Below are positions 31,373 through 40,728 of a stretch of 40,728 bases of DNA, in pieces. The stretch covers positions 1-40,728 of the forward strand of contig JAPKFB010000046.1 in the NCBI GenBank assembly GCA_028821775.1. Reading direction: 5' to 3'. The notes under the pieces were generated by a model, which saw nothing but the letters and a program-made list of their open reading frames with translations, was not told the DNA's origin and ran no database searches. How positions within the stretch are numbered: position 1 is the first letter of the stretch; every line of letters begins with the position of its first letter. The position numbers and the translations under genes were made by a program. This stretch comes from Roseibacillus sp. Its GTDB lineage: Bacteria; Verrucomicrobiota; Verrucomicrobiia; Verrucomicrobiales; Akkermansiaceae.

Positions 31373-34300
31373 ATGAAACGAACTGTCGCACTCTTCCTTG
31401 GTTTTTGTATTCTGGTCCTGGCCCCCGCCGCGGCTCAGGAGATCACATCCGAACAGGCGGAGTTCTTCGAGAAAAAGATTCGCCCCGTGCTGGCGGAGAG
31501 TTGCTACGAGTGTCACAACAGCGTCCATAAGAAGAAGGGAAAGCTCGCCCTTGATTGGCGCGCTCCAATTCTGGAGTCGAAAGTGATTGTGCCCGGGAAA
31601 CCGGAAGAGAGCCCGCTCATCAAGGCGATCCGTCACCTTGAGGACTACGAGCCCATGCCGTCCAAGGCGCCAAAACTCGCGAATGTCATCATCAAGAACT
31701 TCGAGGATTGGATTCGGATGGGGGCGCCCGATCCGCGTCATCGCAAGCCGAGCAAGGAGGAGCTTGCGAGCGAGGTGGATTGGGACGCGATCCGTGACAA
31801 GCGGGCAGAGTGGTGGTCGTTTCAACCCGTGAAGAAGACGACGGCCCCGAAGGTCGATGATGGGGCATGGAATGAGACTGCGATTGATCGCTTCATCTAT
31901 GCCGGAATGCAGGCGAAGGGATTGGAGGCGCAAAGAGAAGCCTCACCTGGTGCCTTGGTGCGCCGCCTGCATTTGATTTTAACCGGGTTGCCGCCGCGGC
32001 CTGACGTGGTGGTGGCCTATGTGAAGGATCCGAGTGAAAGGGCATATGCAAAGCTGGTGGACGATCTGATGGCTTCGCAGCAATACGGAGAACGCTGGGG
32101 ACGATACTGGTTGGACTGGTTTCGCTATGCGGAGTCCTATGGGAGCGAAGGCGATCCAAACGTACCCTATGCGACGCAATATCGCGATTATGTGGTGAGA
32201 GCCCTCAATGATGATGTGCCCTATGATCAACTTCTTCGAGAGGCGGTGGCGGGGGATCTCCTGGAGAATCCGCGAATCAATGAGGAGAAGGGACTCAATG
32301 AGTCCGCGATTGGTCCCGCCCACTTGCGCATGGTCCCGCATGGCTTTGGAGTGACCGATACCTACGACGAACAGATTACTTTTACCGACAACGCGGTGGA
32401 TGTGCTGTCGAAGGCGATGCTGGGATTGACGATTTCCTGTGCACGCTGCCACAACCACAAGTTCGATCCCATCAGCCAGAAGGATTTCTATAAATTCTAT
32501 GGCATCATGGTCAGTAGCCGACCTGCGATCATCAATGTGGACTCTCCCAAATTGCAGATTCTGCACCAGAAGGAATTGGGTGTCCTCAAGGCGACAGTGC
32601 GGGCCGGGTTTGCAGCTCAGTGGACGGAGGAACTGGAGAGTGCGATGGAGAAACTGGAGTCGGCCAAGCTTGGAACGATTGCGGAAACGGATCCCTTGGG
32701 GGGCTTTGCCAAGTTGCAGGGCCTTGATCCTGCTGCGCTCCGCAGTGAGTTGGAGGCGATGCGCACCCGTTACCGGGAAGGACTCGCACACAACGAAAGG
32801 GTGAAGGCGGAGGCCACCTTTTATGCGGACCTTCGCGAGCAGGCGACCTACGACCAGTGGTACAAGAGCGGCAACGGCCTGGGCGCCAAGGTGAGTGCGG
32901 CGGGCTCGTTCGTGGTGGCGCCGGAGGGTGGGAAGGTCTTTACCGGAATCTATCCGGCGGGTGTCTACTCGCACATGATTTCCGACAAGCACAGTGCGAC
33001 GCTCAATTCGCCCTTTCACCTGGCCAAGGGGTCTCGCAATTCGATTCGCGCGATGGGATCAGGTTCCATTGCGCGCTTTACCCTGCGCAGCTACCCATTG
33101 TCGCATGGTGGTCTTCATCCTGCGGCGAGGCTCAAGCCCAAAGCAGGCTGGGTCAATCTGAACAAGTACAAGTATTGGAATGGGGAGAAGGGATACTACA
33201 ATCTCAATACGGGGCCGGACTCGACCTACCGTGGCGGTGGGAATCCGCGTTCCTGGTTCGGAGTATTCGAGGTCTATGCCGGCGATGATTCCCTACGCGA
33301 GCTTGGGGCTCCGATGGTGGCACTTCCCGGACGGTTGGAGGCGATTACTGATCGCAAGTTGCTCCTCGAGTTTTACCGCTTGTCCCTGGTGGAAGCCTTG
33401 AAGGGATGGAGTGATGGGAGGGTGAGCGATGCGCAGGCGCAGTTGTTGAATGCCTTCGTGAGTCGCGGATTCCTTGCCAGTGAGGTTGGTAAATTACCAG
33501 CTGAACTGAAGACCGTGGTGGAGACTTACCGCAAGTTGGAGGCTGAGATCCGGAACCCGGCTCGCGCTCCCGGCGTAATGGAAGGGGAACCGTGGGATCA
33601 GCCCCTGTTGACGCGCGGAAACTACAAGCTGGAGGAGGAGCCGGTGGAGCGGGGATTCCTCGAGGTGTTTGAAGGGACGACCTATAGCAAGAAGTCGAGT
33701 GGGCGCCGCGAACTGGCGGAAGATCTGGTTAGCGAACGGAATACCCTGAGTAATCGCGTGATTGTCAATCGGCTCTGGCACCACACCTTTGGTCGTGGTC
33801 TGGTCGCCTCGGCAGACAACTTTGGGCGCTTGGGGAAGGAGCCGAGCCACCCCGAATTGTTGGACCACCTGGCTTCTGACTTCCGTGAAAACGGGTGGTC
33901 CATGAAGCGCACGGTTCGGCAACTGGTCATGAGCAGGACTTTTCGCTCGGAGAGCCTCGAACCGGCTGCCAATACCGGGAAGGATTCGGCGAACGTGCAA
34001 CTGGCCTACTATCCGCCCCGTCGTCTCGATGCGGAGGCGATTCTTGATACCATTCGCTTTGTTGCCGCCAACAAGGTCGGGCAGCGGGCGATTTACAAAG
34101 GGCAAAAGCGGAATGGGCTCGATCCGTTTCTCTCCGCCTTCAACTACCCGATCCCGACGACCACCGTTGGGGTGCGGAACGTGACCAACGTTCCCGCGCA
34201 GGCCCTGATGCTCATGAATGGCGAGACAACCAGGCGGGCTGCGCAGGAGTGGAGCAAGCGGATCAGAGGAATGGCTGAGTTGAAGACCGATGAGGATCGC

Positions 34301-35389
34301 CTCAACGATTTCTTCATGCAGGCCTATTCCCGGTCAGCCACTCCAGCAGAGATCGAAGCCTGTCTTTCCTACCTCCAGAGCCAGACCTCAGATGACACCC
34401 CGGAACTGGAGAGCAAGCGTCAGGAGTTGCTCCGGTTGGTGACCTTGGCGAGGAAAGGGCGTGAGGAATTGGTCGCTCCGGTTCGCAAGAAACTTCAAGT
34501 TGAAGTCGATGGCCGGAACAGGGCAAAGGAGAAAACCGCTCCCAAACATGTGGACCTCAAGCCGATCGGACGATGGGATTTTGAAGGCGATGCCAGGGAT
34601 TCGATTGGGGGAATGCACGGCGAGATCAAGGGGGGTGCCAAGGTGTTGGAAGGGGCTCTCTTCCTACGAGGAGGAGGGATGTGGACCAAGCCACTCAACA
34701 GGGATTTGAAAGAGATGACTCTTGAGGTTCTCGTGCAACTGGATGAAGGAGAGCAACGAGGTGGCGGAGCGATGACGGTGCAGAGGGTGAGCGGTAAAAA
34801 TTTTGACGGGATTGTCTACGCCGAAGTTGACGCGCGAACTTGGCTCTCCGGGAGCGATAAGCACAAGCGGACGGCCAGCTTCGGGGGTTCTCCTGACCAG
34901 GAGGCAGACCAGCGTCCGGTGAGGATGATGATCGTCTATCAGGCCGATGGAACCACGCGGGCCTATCGGGACGGCAAGCCGTATGGCAAACCCTTTCAGA
35001 TGGTCCGGGAGATCTACAAGAAGGGACAATCTCAGGTTGTCTTCGGGATGCGTCATGGAACCGCTCCGATGGGCGGACGTGCCTTGACTGGTCGGATCTT
35101 TGAAGCGCGGCTTTATGATCGCGTGCTGACACCCGGAGAGGTCGTGGCGGCTTCCTCAGGGAAGCTCCTGGAGGTGGTGACTGAGGGCATGCTGTCGAAG
35201 GCGCTCAGTGCCACGAAGAAGAGGGAGCTTGCCGACCACGAGAGGAAGATTGCCGCGCTCAGCGACGAGGTGAGCCTGCTCGAGCACGAACTTTCCCAAA
35301 GCCGGAAGGCACGCAACAGTGCCGGCGATCCCTATTACCGGATTGCGCATGCCATTCTCAACTCAAAGGAACTGATCTATGTCTATTGA
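31373..35389 (+). CDS. Large PSCyt1/DUF1549/DUF1553 protein with LamG domain, pair B
   Basis: A 1338-residue exported multidomain protein. Signal peptide [21 protein letters not shown]; PSCyt1 with haem motif CYECH (Cys44, Cys47, His48); DUF1549 about 170-390 ([35 protein letters not shown]) ending in [14 protein letters not shown] roughly 350-residue insert follows (about 450-790) with a jelly-roll-like part ([40 protein letters not shown]). DUF1553 is about 790-1010 ([60 protein letters not shown]). A LamG domain inside the C-terminal part (about 1065-1260, [18 protein letters not shown] to [17 protein letters not shown]) is followed by a coiled coil and the DUF1553 end, [17 protein letters not shown]. 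The LamG domain probably binds sugar. The start at 31373 gives the signal peptide; upstream codons do not. It overlaps the DUF1501 gene by 11 bp. Confidence 0.9.
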   Translation: MKRTVALFLGFCILVLAPAAAQEITSEQAEFFEKKIRPVLAESCYECHNSVHKKKGKLALDWRAPILESKVIVPGKPEESPLIKAIRHLEDYEPMPSKAPKLANVIIKNFEDWIRMGAPDPRHRKPSKEELASEVDWDAIRDKRAEWWSFQPVKKTTAPKVDDGAWNETAIDRFIYAGMQAKGLEAQREASPGALVRRLHLILTGLPPRPDVVVAYVKDPSERAYAKLVDDLMASQQYGERWGRYWLDWFRYAESYGSEGDPNVPYATQYRDYVVRALNDDVPYDQLLREAVAGDLLENPRINEEKGLNESAIGPAHLRMVPHGFGVTDTYDEQITFTDNAVDVLSKAMLGLTISCARCHNHKFDPISQKDFYKFYGIMVSSRPAIINVDSPKLQILHQKELGVLKATVRAGFAAQWTEELESAMEKLESAKLGTIAETDPLGGFAKLQGLDPAALRSELEAMRTRYREGLAHNERVKAEATFYADLREQATYDQWYKSGNGLGAKVSAAGSFVVAPEGGKVFTGIYPAGVYSHMISDKHSATLNSPFHLAKGSRNSIRAMGSGSIARFTLRSYPLSHGGLHPAARLKPKAGWVNLNKYKYWNGEKGYYNLNTGPDSTYRGGGNPRSWFGVFEVYAGDDSLRELGAPMVALPGRLEAITDRKLLLEFYRLSLVEALKGWSDGRVSDAQAQLLNAFVSRGFLASEVGKLPAELKTVVETYRKLEAEIRNPARAPGVMEGEPWDQPLLTRGNYKLEEEPVERGFLEVFEGTTYSKKSSGRRELAEDLVSERNTLSNRVIVNRLWHHTFGRGLVASADNFGRLGKEPSHPELLDHLASDFRENGWSMKRTVRQLVMSRTFRSESLEPAANTGKDSANVQLAYYPPRRLDAEAILDTIRFVAANKVGQRAIYKGQKRNGLDPFLSAFNYPIPTTTVGVRNVTNVPAQALMLMNGETTRRAAQEWSKRIRGMAELKTDEDRLNDFFMQAYSRSATPAEIEACLSYLQSQTSDDTPELESKRQELLRLVTLARKGREELVAPVRKKLQVEVDGRNRAKEKTAPKHVDLKPIGRWDFEGDARDSIGGMHGEIKGGAKVLEGALFLRGGGMWTKPLNRDLKEMTLEVLVQLDEGEQRGGGAMTVQRVSGKNFDGIVYAEVDARTWLSGSDKHKRTASFGGSPDQEADQRPVRMMIVYQADGTTRAYRDGKPYGKPFQMVREIYKKGQSQVVFGMRHGTAPMGGRALTGRIFEARLYDRVLTPGEVVAASSGKLLEVVTEGMLSKALSATKKRELADHERKIAALSDEVSLLEHELSQSRKARNSAGDPYYRIAHAILNSKELIYVY

Positions 35390-36818
35390 TCTCCCCACCG
35401 TTGCGCGCGACCGCCGCAATTTTCTCAAACTGACTTCCCGTGGAGTGAGCGCGCTGGCTCTCTCCAGCCTGATCAACCCAGGAAGGGCGGCCTCGGCCTC
35501 CCACGGTGGGACCTTGCCGAAACTGCACCACAAGCAGCGAGCCAAGTCGGTCATCTTCCTCTACATGTCCGGCGGGGTGTCGCACGTCGACTCGTTCGAT
35601 CCCAAGGCGCGCCTCAGGGAACTCCATGGCAACCCCATGCCAATGACGCTCGAGCGAACGCAGTTTGATGCCAACGGCAACATCATGGCGTCGCCATGGG
35701 AGACGAAGAATTGGGGCAAGTCGGGGCTCGAGATGACCGACATGTTTGCGAAGATTGCGGAGCATGCGGATGATCTCGCGATTGTGCGTTCCATGACCGC
35801 CAAGTTCAGTGAGCACGCGCAGGGGAACTTCTTCATGCATTCGGGATTTCCCTTCCTGGGTTATCCCAGTGCGGGTGCGTGGGTGACCCATGGGTGCGGA
35901 ACGGAGAATTCGAATCTGCCTGGATACGTGGTCCTGCGCTCCAAGCGCGCGGCAATTCCGCATGGGGGAGTGAGCATCTTTGGGAATGCCTTCCTGCCTG
36001 CCACCACTCAGGGATCGATTTTCAATATCTCCAACGACCAGGCCGTGCCCAATATCGATCCGGCCATGCTCAAGGTCGAACAGCGCCGTGCGCTCGACCT
36101 GATCGGGACTCTCGATCGTGGCTTTGCCGACCGGGTCGCGGCCAAAGATGCCGTGATCTCATCGATCAAGAATGCGGAGACCGCCTTCCTCATGCAGGAA
36201 GCAGTTCCGGAACTTACGGACATCAGTGCGGAAACGGAAGCGACCAGGGAAAAGTATGGGATCAACAGCAGCAACGGGCACAAGGCGGAATATGCCCGCC
36301 AGTGTTTGATGGCGCGCCGTCTGGTGGAGCGAGGAGTGCGCTTTATCGAACTCTCCTGCTGCAGTCATGGCATCGGTGGTGGTGGGGGAGGTAACCCGTG
36401 GGATCAGCATAGCGACTTGAAGAAGGGCCACACTGCGATGGCAGAACAGGTGGACGGTCCGATTGCAGCCCTTATTGCCGACCTCAAGGAGCGCGGCATG
36501 CTCGACGAGACGCTCTTGGTATTCACCGGCGAGTTCGGGCGCACGCCGTTCTCCCAAGGTTCCAACGGGCGTGATCACGACCCCTTTGGCTTCAGTGTCT
36601 GGTTGGCCGGGGGCGGAGTCAAAGGCGGCACGGCGCACGGGGCGACCGACGAATTCGGGTATAAGGCACTGAGGGACATCTCAACCGTCTACGATCTCTG
36701 GGCCACGGTGCTGTATCAATTGGGGATCGATCACGAGAAGCTGACCTATCGCTGGAGCGGGCGAGATCTCCGACTCACCGATGTGCACGGTCACGTTTGG
36801 AAAGAAATCCTGGCCTAG
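35379..36818 (+). CDS. DUF1501 exported protein, pair B
   Basis: A 479-residue DUF1501 protein with a twin-arginine leader ([19 protein letters not shown]). Landmarks are [91 protein letters not shown], the metal-type motif [76 protein letters not shown] and the tail [20 protein letters not shown]. It begins inside the last codons of the cytochrome gene (11 bp overlap), so the pair is translationally coupled. It serves as the in-window reference that identifies the decayed DUF1501 pieces at 7.1 and 22 kb. The catalytic role, if any, is not established for the family. Confidence 0.92.
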   Translation: MSIDLPTVARDRRNFLKLTSRGVSALALSSLINPGRAASASHGGTLPKLHHKQRAKSVIFLYMSGGVSHVDSFDPKARLRELHGNPMPMTLERTQFDANGNIMASPWETKNWGKSGLEMTDMFAKIAEHADDLAIVRSMTAKFSEHAQGNFFMHSGFPFLGYPSAGAWVTHGCGTENSNLPGYVVLRSKRAAIPHGGVSIFGNAFLPATTQGSIFNISNDQAVPNIDPAMLKVEQRRALDLIGTLDRGFADRVAAKDAVISSIKNAETAFLMQEAVPELTDISAETEATREKYGINSSNGHKAEYARQCLMARRLVERGVRFIELSCCSHGIGGGGGGNPWDQHSDLKKGHTAMAEQVDGPIAALIADLKERGMLDETLLVFTGEFGRTPFSQGSNGRDHDPFGFSVWLAGGGVKGGTAHGATDEFGYKALRDISTVYDLWATVLYQLGIDHEKLTYRWSGRDLRLTDVHGHVWKEILA

Positions 36819-36845
36819 GAGGGCCTGGCGAACCCAGCCTTAAGG

Positions 36846-37341
36846 TCACGTGCCACCGATGGCTGACTGTAAGCTTCCCCTCGCGTGACACAGCGAGGAA
36901 TGAGAGATTTGGGCCTTGGGAGCACAATCCAGACCAATGAAGAAGAGCCGATTCACCGGGACTGGAGAATGACCTGCCAACGCGCCGGTGATCGCGATGG
37001 GGTCAGGGTGGATGACATAGTGGCCCGACTCGATTTGGTGGTTGGAGCGGTCTGTGATCATGAGGAATCCATCCGGCCCCATGGCGATGTTGCCGAGACT
37101 GAGATAGCCGGTGGAGAAGGTCTCGATGCCAGCTTGAGGAGTCCACTTGCGGAGAACCGATCCGGAGCAATAATAGATGAGCGATTCATCGGGGCTGACC
37201 CAAAGACCGCGTCCGGTTCCAAGATTGGGGTCGGGAGAGATCGGCGTCGGTGGCGGGGCCACCTTCCCAAGCGGCGTTCCAGTCGTTGCAGGCCTCGTTG
37301 CCGGAGGGAGGGACCTTCATTTCGAGAGGGGGACGAAGCAT
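36846..37341 (-). pseudogene. Broken NHL-repeat (beta-propeller) gene fragment
   Basis: Two frames together read like an NHL-repeat protein. In the upstream frame (ATG 37341): WEGGPATDADLSRPQ, the usual GDGGPATDAxLxxPxG blade start. After a shift near 37225-37240, the second frame gives GLWVSPDESLIYYCSGSVLR, FSTGYLSLGNIAMGPDGFLM and ITDRSNHQI, the classic end of an NHL blade. The continuation (ESGHYVIHPDPIAIT...) then loses the pattern and stops at 36846-36848. Only about two blades remain and neither end resembles a full gene, so this is a fragment. The frameshift could be a sequencing error, but the truncation at both ends would remain. It lies between pair B and the outer-membrane protein gene, on the minus strand. 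Confidence 0.62.
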
Positions 37342-37495
37342 GATGCTAGCGATCCCAGTCCCGACCCGTCGAGGGCAAGGGAAATTGATTGCTCCTCCCG
37401 GTGACCCCCGAACGGGTTAGCGGGGAGTGCTCTGGACGTTCCCGGCAGTCGCGCTCGTCATCACGACACGGGCATCAAGAGGGGCGGGTGTCGAT

Positions 37496-38749
37496 CTACC
37501 AGAAGGTGTAGTTGCCGCCGAGTCCGACGCTGAATCCACTGAGATCGACCTCAAAGGAGCTGTTGCTGACCTTGCCGGAAAGTTCCTCGGTCAGGTCGTA
37601 GCGAAGGTTGGCTTCGACCGAAAACTCCTTGGTGACTTGGTAGCCGGCGGCAGACTGAAGGTAGAAGCCCCAGAGAATAGAACTCCCGATATTGCGGGCA
37701 CTGCGAGAACTGATTTGGGTGGGGGGGCCGTTGTTGATCTGCTGCAGAACGCGATCACTGCGCTTTGCTTCCCAGTCTGTGACGTTGAGTGCAAATCCGG
37801 CTCCGATGGTGGCATAGAACTTGTTGTGGGCCTGGTAGACGGCTTCCGCTCCGACGGAGAGGCCCCAGGCCTTGACGTCGAGAGACTCGGTGATGGAGTC
37901 GGACCATTGCGCGACATCGCTACTGCGCAGGGTGGGGGTCAGCGTTCGGCTGGCCGGGACGGCGGGAAGAAGAGGGGAGTTGGGGATGTTGGGTGCTCCG
38001 ATGAAATTGCCAAGGGGGAGAATCAGGCCGGAGGGGTCATAGACATCGGTGACGGCGACATCGTAGATGTCGAGTTGCTCCCGACCGAGGATGGTGTTGA
38101 GCCCGTTGCGGCTTCCTTCCATGCTGGTGAAGTTGAAATGGATGGCGGGTCCGGTGCTCCATCCGTTGCCGAGATCGGTGAGATGGCTCAGTTTGAGATA
38201 GGGGGCGGGTTCCCAGTCGCGGTCATCACTCCATCCGGTGGCCGCCGAGCTGGTGGTGCGCAGGACATCGCGGCGTTCTCCGCCGGTGGCATGGTAGGAG
38301 AGCGAGTTTCCGGTGACCTGGGTGGCGGCGTTTTGATACCCGAAATCCGTGGTGCGACCGATGGTGGGCGAGCGAGTATCGGGACGCACAAAACCATCGT
38401 TGTAGATGCGGGGGGTCAAGCCGGTAGGAGCTCCGATGCCCGGGACGGGAGTGTTGCCGGCCTGGTAGAGCATTGGGATGGTCAAGTTGGTCACCCCGGT
38501 CTTGAAATCGATGGCGCCGATATTGCGGAGGGAGAGGCCGGCTCCGAGAACCCAGCGGCTGCGCGAGAGCGGGGGGAGGAGAATGTCCTTGGCGTCCTTG
38601 GCCGACTTGGGCGATGGCGTGAAGGCCTCTTTCGCGGAGGGGAGATAGGCCCGGGGGCCGAGGGCGTCCTTGGCCGACGATGGAGAGTCGCCAGCAACGA
38701 CGGTGGCCACCGAGAGGAGGAGGAGAGAGGATCCGATTCTGAACTTCAT
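37496..38749 (-). CDS. Outer-membrane beta-barrel protein
   Basis: A 417-residue exported protein. Signal peptide MKFRIGSSLLLLSVATVVAG; an alanine/lysine/proline-rich linker (about 25-60, with repeated SAKDA/SAKEA); then alternating aromatic/glycine strands typical of an outer-membrane barrel (WVLGAGLSLRNIGAIDF, GPAIHFNFTS, WGLSVGAEAVYQ, FYATIGAGFALNVTDWEA, GFSVGLGGNYTFW). The C-terminus NYTFW ends in the aromatic residue recognised by the barrel assembly machinery. No known porin family can be named; it resembles OmpW/OmpA-type barrels in size. The frame is open to 39076, but the signal peptide sets the start at 38749. It lies 19 bp downstream of the DUF11 protein gene, so the two form one operon, and it may anchor or help secrete that protein (inference). 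Confidence 0.8.
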   Translation of the reverse strand: MKFRIGSSLLLLSVATVVAGDSPSSAKDALGPRAYLPSAKEAFTPSPKSAKDAKDILLPPLSRSRWVLGAGLSLRNIGAIDFKTGVTNLTIPMLYQAGNTPVPGIGAPTGLTPRIYNDGFVRPDTRSPTIGRTTDFGYQNAATQVTGNSLSYHATGGERRDVLRTTSSAATGWSDDRDWEPAPYLKLSHLTDLGNGWSTGPAIHFNFTSMEGSRNGLNTILGREQLDIYDVAVTDVYDPSGLILPLGNFIGAPNIPNSPLLPAVPASRTLTPTLRSSDVAQWSDSITESLDVKAWGLSVGAEAVYQAHNKFYATIGAGFALNVTDWEAKRSDRVLQQINNGPPTQISSRSARNIGSSILWGFYLQSAAGYQVTKEFSVEANLRYDLTEELSGKVSNSSFEVDLSGFSVGLGGNYTFW

Positions 38750-38768
38750 GGGAAGAGAGTGGTGCGAG

Positions 38769-40728
38769 TTAATCGTTGGTTTGTTCAATAACGCGGTAAA
38801 GGCGACTCTTCGCCGTGCTGGGATGGCTGGGGGTCTTGGGTGGACCGTTGTCGATCCACTGCGTTCGGTTTGTACCGGCGACGATCGCGGGCACAACATT
38901 GAACCAGTTCTTGCCATCCGCGCTGTACTGCGTGGTGTAGCTCTGACCTGCAGTTGAATCAAATTCGACGAGAATGTCCTGATTGGGAAGAGCGACGATG
39001 CGGTTGATTTCGGCTCCTTCCCCGGAAGGGGAGACCTCCGTTGCATCGAGCAACTCGATCTCAAAGGAAGGATCAAATCCTCCAGAGGCGTCCAGTTGGA
39101 AGTATTCGACCACGAGATCTACGCTGGCTCCTGCCGCGAGGGCCTGATTGTAGAGAAGGAAGGAATTTCCTCCCGAAGATCCCTGGGAATTCTGGATGGT
39201 GACGTCGGTGGGAAGCCCGTTGACGAGGAGGCGGAAGGCGGGAACGCTGAAGGGATTGTTGTTGGTGACCGTGATGGTCTGCTTGAAGAGTGCGGTCTGA
39301 GTATCGAGAATGATCTCTCCCGCACTGAGGTCCAGGCTGGCCGGGCTGACGATGCTGGTGGCCTCGGTGTCGGCATCATCTCCGGGCAGGAGGATCGTTT
39401 CGTTTGCCACAACTGATCCTGTGGTGGCGAGCACGTCGGTTCCACCCAGCGCGCTTGCGCTGACATTGAAGTCGACCGGCACGGTCGTGGAATTACCCGC
39501 GGAGAGATCGTCCAAGGCTTGGATGGGGACGCCGACCAGAGAGACTCCGTCCGGGAGGGTGCTGATGGTTGTGAGGAGAACGCCGCTGGCATCGCTGGGC
39601 CCGTTGTTGGTGATCAGAATGGAATGCCGGAGATTTCCCGGGAGAGCGAAGCCAGCGAGGACGGGATCGCGCGATTCGATCACGGTCAGCACGAGGTCCA
39701 CTTCCCGGGTGATCGAGGTGGTGTCCGCAGCGGATTCATCGCCGGGGTTGACCTGGGGCTGATCCACGGTGGTGACGGAAACGTCATTGACGATCACATC
39801 GCTACCCATGGCTGCGGAAGAGTCGACGGTGAGAATTACGCGAAGGATGGCAGTGGTGCCCGGGGTGAGGGTGCCCACGGTCCAGTCGGGTGCCGTGAAG
39901 TTGGTGCCATTGCTGGGAATCACGGATGCAATGGTGACTCCGGGAGGCAGCGTCATGGTGTCTGCGACCGTGACGTTGGTCGCGGTGGAGGGTCCGTTGT
40001 TGGTGACGGTGACGAGATAGCCAAGGTTTTCGGGTCCGGATCCCGCGATGACCGGATCAATGGATTCGGTATTGGTGATTTGGAGATCGGCCCGAGTTGT
40101 GATGGAGGTTGCTTCGGTGACGCTTGGATCGCCCCCGGCGATGTTCATTTCGTTGACCGTTTCGAGGGTGGAGGTATCGGAGATGACCCCTGCGCCCTCC
40201 GCGGCCGAGGAGCCCACGGTGAGGACGACGGTGAGAGTGGCGAGGCCGCCGGGAGCCAGGGAACCGATCTCCCAAGTGGGATCCGTGAAGGTGGTGCCCG
40301 CGCTGGCGGTGATACTGACCAGGGAGACCTCGGCCGGAAGAGTGAGGGCTTCGCTGACCGTGATTCCGGTGGCGGTGGAGGGGCCGTTGTTCCTGGCGGT
40401 GATGGTGTAGGTCAGATTGCCCGGGCCGGATCCGGCGATTACGGGGTCTGCGGACTCGGACGCGCTCAGAAGAACGGAGACGATCGCTTCGACCTGGAGG
40501 GTGGCGCTGGCGAGGCCGCTGTTGCCAAGCGAACTGACGAGGTCACCGGTGGTGTTGAGATAGGTGCCGCCCACGGTGCTGGTGACTTCGATGCTGAGGG
40601 TGCAAACTGCGCCTGCGGGCACGGTGCCGTTGGAGTAGGAAAAAGTGCTGGAGCCTGGGCCGGCGCTGACGCTGCCTCCGATGCAGGTGCTGGAAAAGTT
40701 GACCGGGTTGGAGAGGATCAATCCTGCG
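38769..40728 (-). CDS. DUF11-repeat surface protein (5' end beyond window)
   Basis: At least 653 codons of a large exported repeat protein; the frame is open through the window edge, so N-terminus and signal are not seen. Three DUF11-type beta-sandwich repeats of 120-130 residues follow one another, each with DPVxAGxxxPxNL, TNNGPSTAT and TxTLPxGVxL blocks. After them comes a diverged repeat (TQTALFKQTITVTNNNPFSV) and a C-terminal module, VEFDSTAGQSYTTQYSADGK, NWFNVVPAI..., ending SRLYRVIEQTND. That last module has the same layout as the module in the middle of the protein at 1743-3311. No catalytic motif is present; a structural or adhesive role is likely. The gene is followed after 19 bp by the beta-barrel gene. 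Confidence 0.87.
   Translation of the reverse strand, partial: AGLILSNPVNFSSTCIGGSVSAGPGSSTFSYSNGTVPAGAVCTLSIEVTSTVGGTYLNTTGDLVSSLGNSGLASATLQVEAIVSVLLSASESADPVIAGSGPGNLTYTITARNNGPSTATGITVSEALTLPAEVSLVSITASAGTTFTDPTWEIGSLAPGGLATLTVVLTVGSSAAEGAGVISDTSTLETVNEMNIAGGDPSVTEATSITTRADLQITNTESIDPVIAGSGPENLGYLVTVTNNGPSTATNVTVADTMTLPPGVTIASVIPSNGTNFTAPDWTVGTLTPGTTAILRVILTVDSSAAMGSDVIVNDVSVTTVDQPQVNPGDESAADTTSITREVDLVLTVIESRDPVLAGFALPGNLRHSILITNNGPSDASGVLLTTISTLPDGVSLVGVPIQALDDLSAGNSTTVPVDFNVSASALGGTDVLATTGSVVANETILLPGDDADTEATSIVSPASLDLSAGEIILDTQTALFKQTITVTNNNPFSVPAFRLLVNGLPTDVTIQNSQGSSGGNSFLLYNQALAAGASVDLVVEYFQLDASGGFDPSFEIELLDATEVSPSGEGAEINRIVALPNQDILVEFDSTAGQSYTTQYSADGKNWFNVVPAIVAGTNRTQWIDNGPPKTPSHPSTAKSRLYRVIEQTND
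39342..40481 (-). repeat. Tandem DUF11 coding repeats, about 390 bp period
   Basis: Three successive units (about 40481-40092, 40091-39702, 39701-39342) encode 130, 130 and 120 residues. The first two are closest at protein level (DPVIAGSGP.NL, NNGPSTAT, TLTP/SLAPG, DSSAA), the third is more diverged, suggesting stepwise duplication. More units may lie beyond the right edge. Confidence 0.8.

Noticed and set aside
37427..38791. 454-residue plus-strand ORF
   Set aside because: Antisense to the beta-barrel gene, which has signal peptide, strand pattern and C-terminal aromatic; the plus frame is low-complexity Gly/Val/Asp-rich and reflects GC-rich codon mirror effects.
39342..40481. Tandem repeat considered as a non-coding or CRISPR-like array
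   Set aside because: The 390 bp period is a multiple of three, lies wholly within one open frame and encodes DUF11 domains.

Overview
The window (about 60% GC by eye) looks like chromosomal DNA of a polysaccharide-degrading bacterium of the PVC group, most likely Verrucomicrobiota, with Planctomycetota as the alternative. The signs are two secreted formylglycine sulfatases, two complete pairs of a planctomycete-type cytochrome protein (PSCyt1/DUF1549/DUF1553) with DUF1501, several Gfo/Idh/MocA oxidoreductases, secreted esterases, a GH97 glycosidase, a sialidase-like protein, LamG proteins, and two exported proteins that share a C-terminal module of the kind common in Verrucomicrobia. Strong Shine-Dalgarno sites are rare, so many starts were chosen from the signal peptide or domain border. 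I saw no tRNA, rRNA, CRISPR array, integrase or transposase.

Layout. 1-7.1 kb (minus): sulfatase, exported jelly-roll protein, proline racemase/hydroxyproline epimerase family enzyme, and a DPP-IV type peptidase. 7.08-7.7 kb: a 0.6 kb scar in which pieces of a PSCyt/DUF1549 gene and the last codons of a DUF1501 gene are fused. 7.9-10.6 kb (minus): a tightly overlapping three-gene operon (Gfo-like protein without a Rossmann domain, Gfo/Idh/MocA oxidoreductase, HpcH/HpaI aldolase), with a further oxidoreductase diverging from it at 10.76 kb. 11.9-16.6 kb: second sulfatase, small lipoprotein, PI-PLC-like phosphodiesterase, sialidase-like protein. 16.85-21.9 kb: GH97 enzyme, two exported alpha/beta hydrolases, LamG protein. 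22.0-22.7 kb: a DUF1501 pseudogene. 22.7-23.4 kb: L,D-transpeptidase. 24.1-27.9 kb: intact cytochrome/DUF1501 pair A. 28.0-30.3 kb: homoserine-kinase-like phosphotransferase, BD-FAE-like esterase, a 52-residue gene. 30.6-31.0 kb: a short ORF built on a PSCyt1 N-terminus, probably another remnant. 31.4-36.8 kb: intact pair B, with a LamG-containing cytochrome protein. 36.8-37.3 kb: broken NHL-repeat gene. 37.5-40.7 kb (minus): outer-membrane beta-barrel protein and a DUF11-repeat surface protein that runs off the right edge.

Functionally the region fits uptake and dismantling of sulfated, acylated glycans: sulfatases and esterases strip substituents, GH97 and the sialidase-like protein act on the sugars, and the oxidoreductases plus aldolase could process the released sugars or sugar acids. 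The most distinctive feature is repeated gain and decay of the cytochrome/DUF1501 module: two working copies and three eroded ones, in different states of collapse, within 30 kb.
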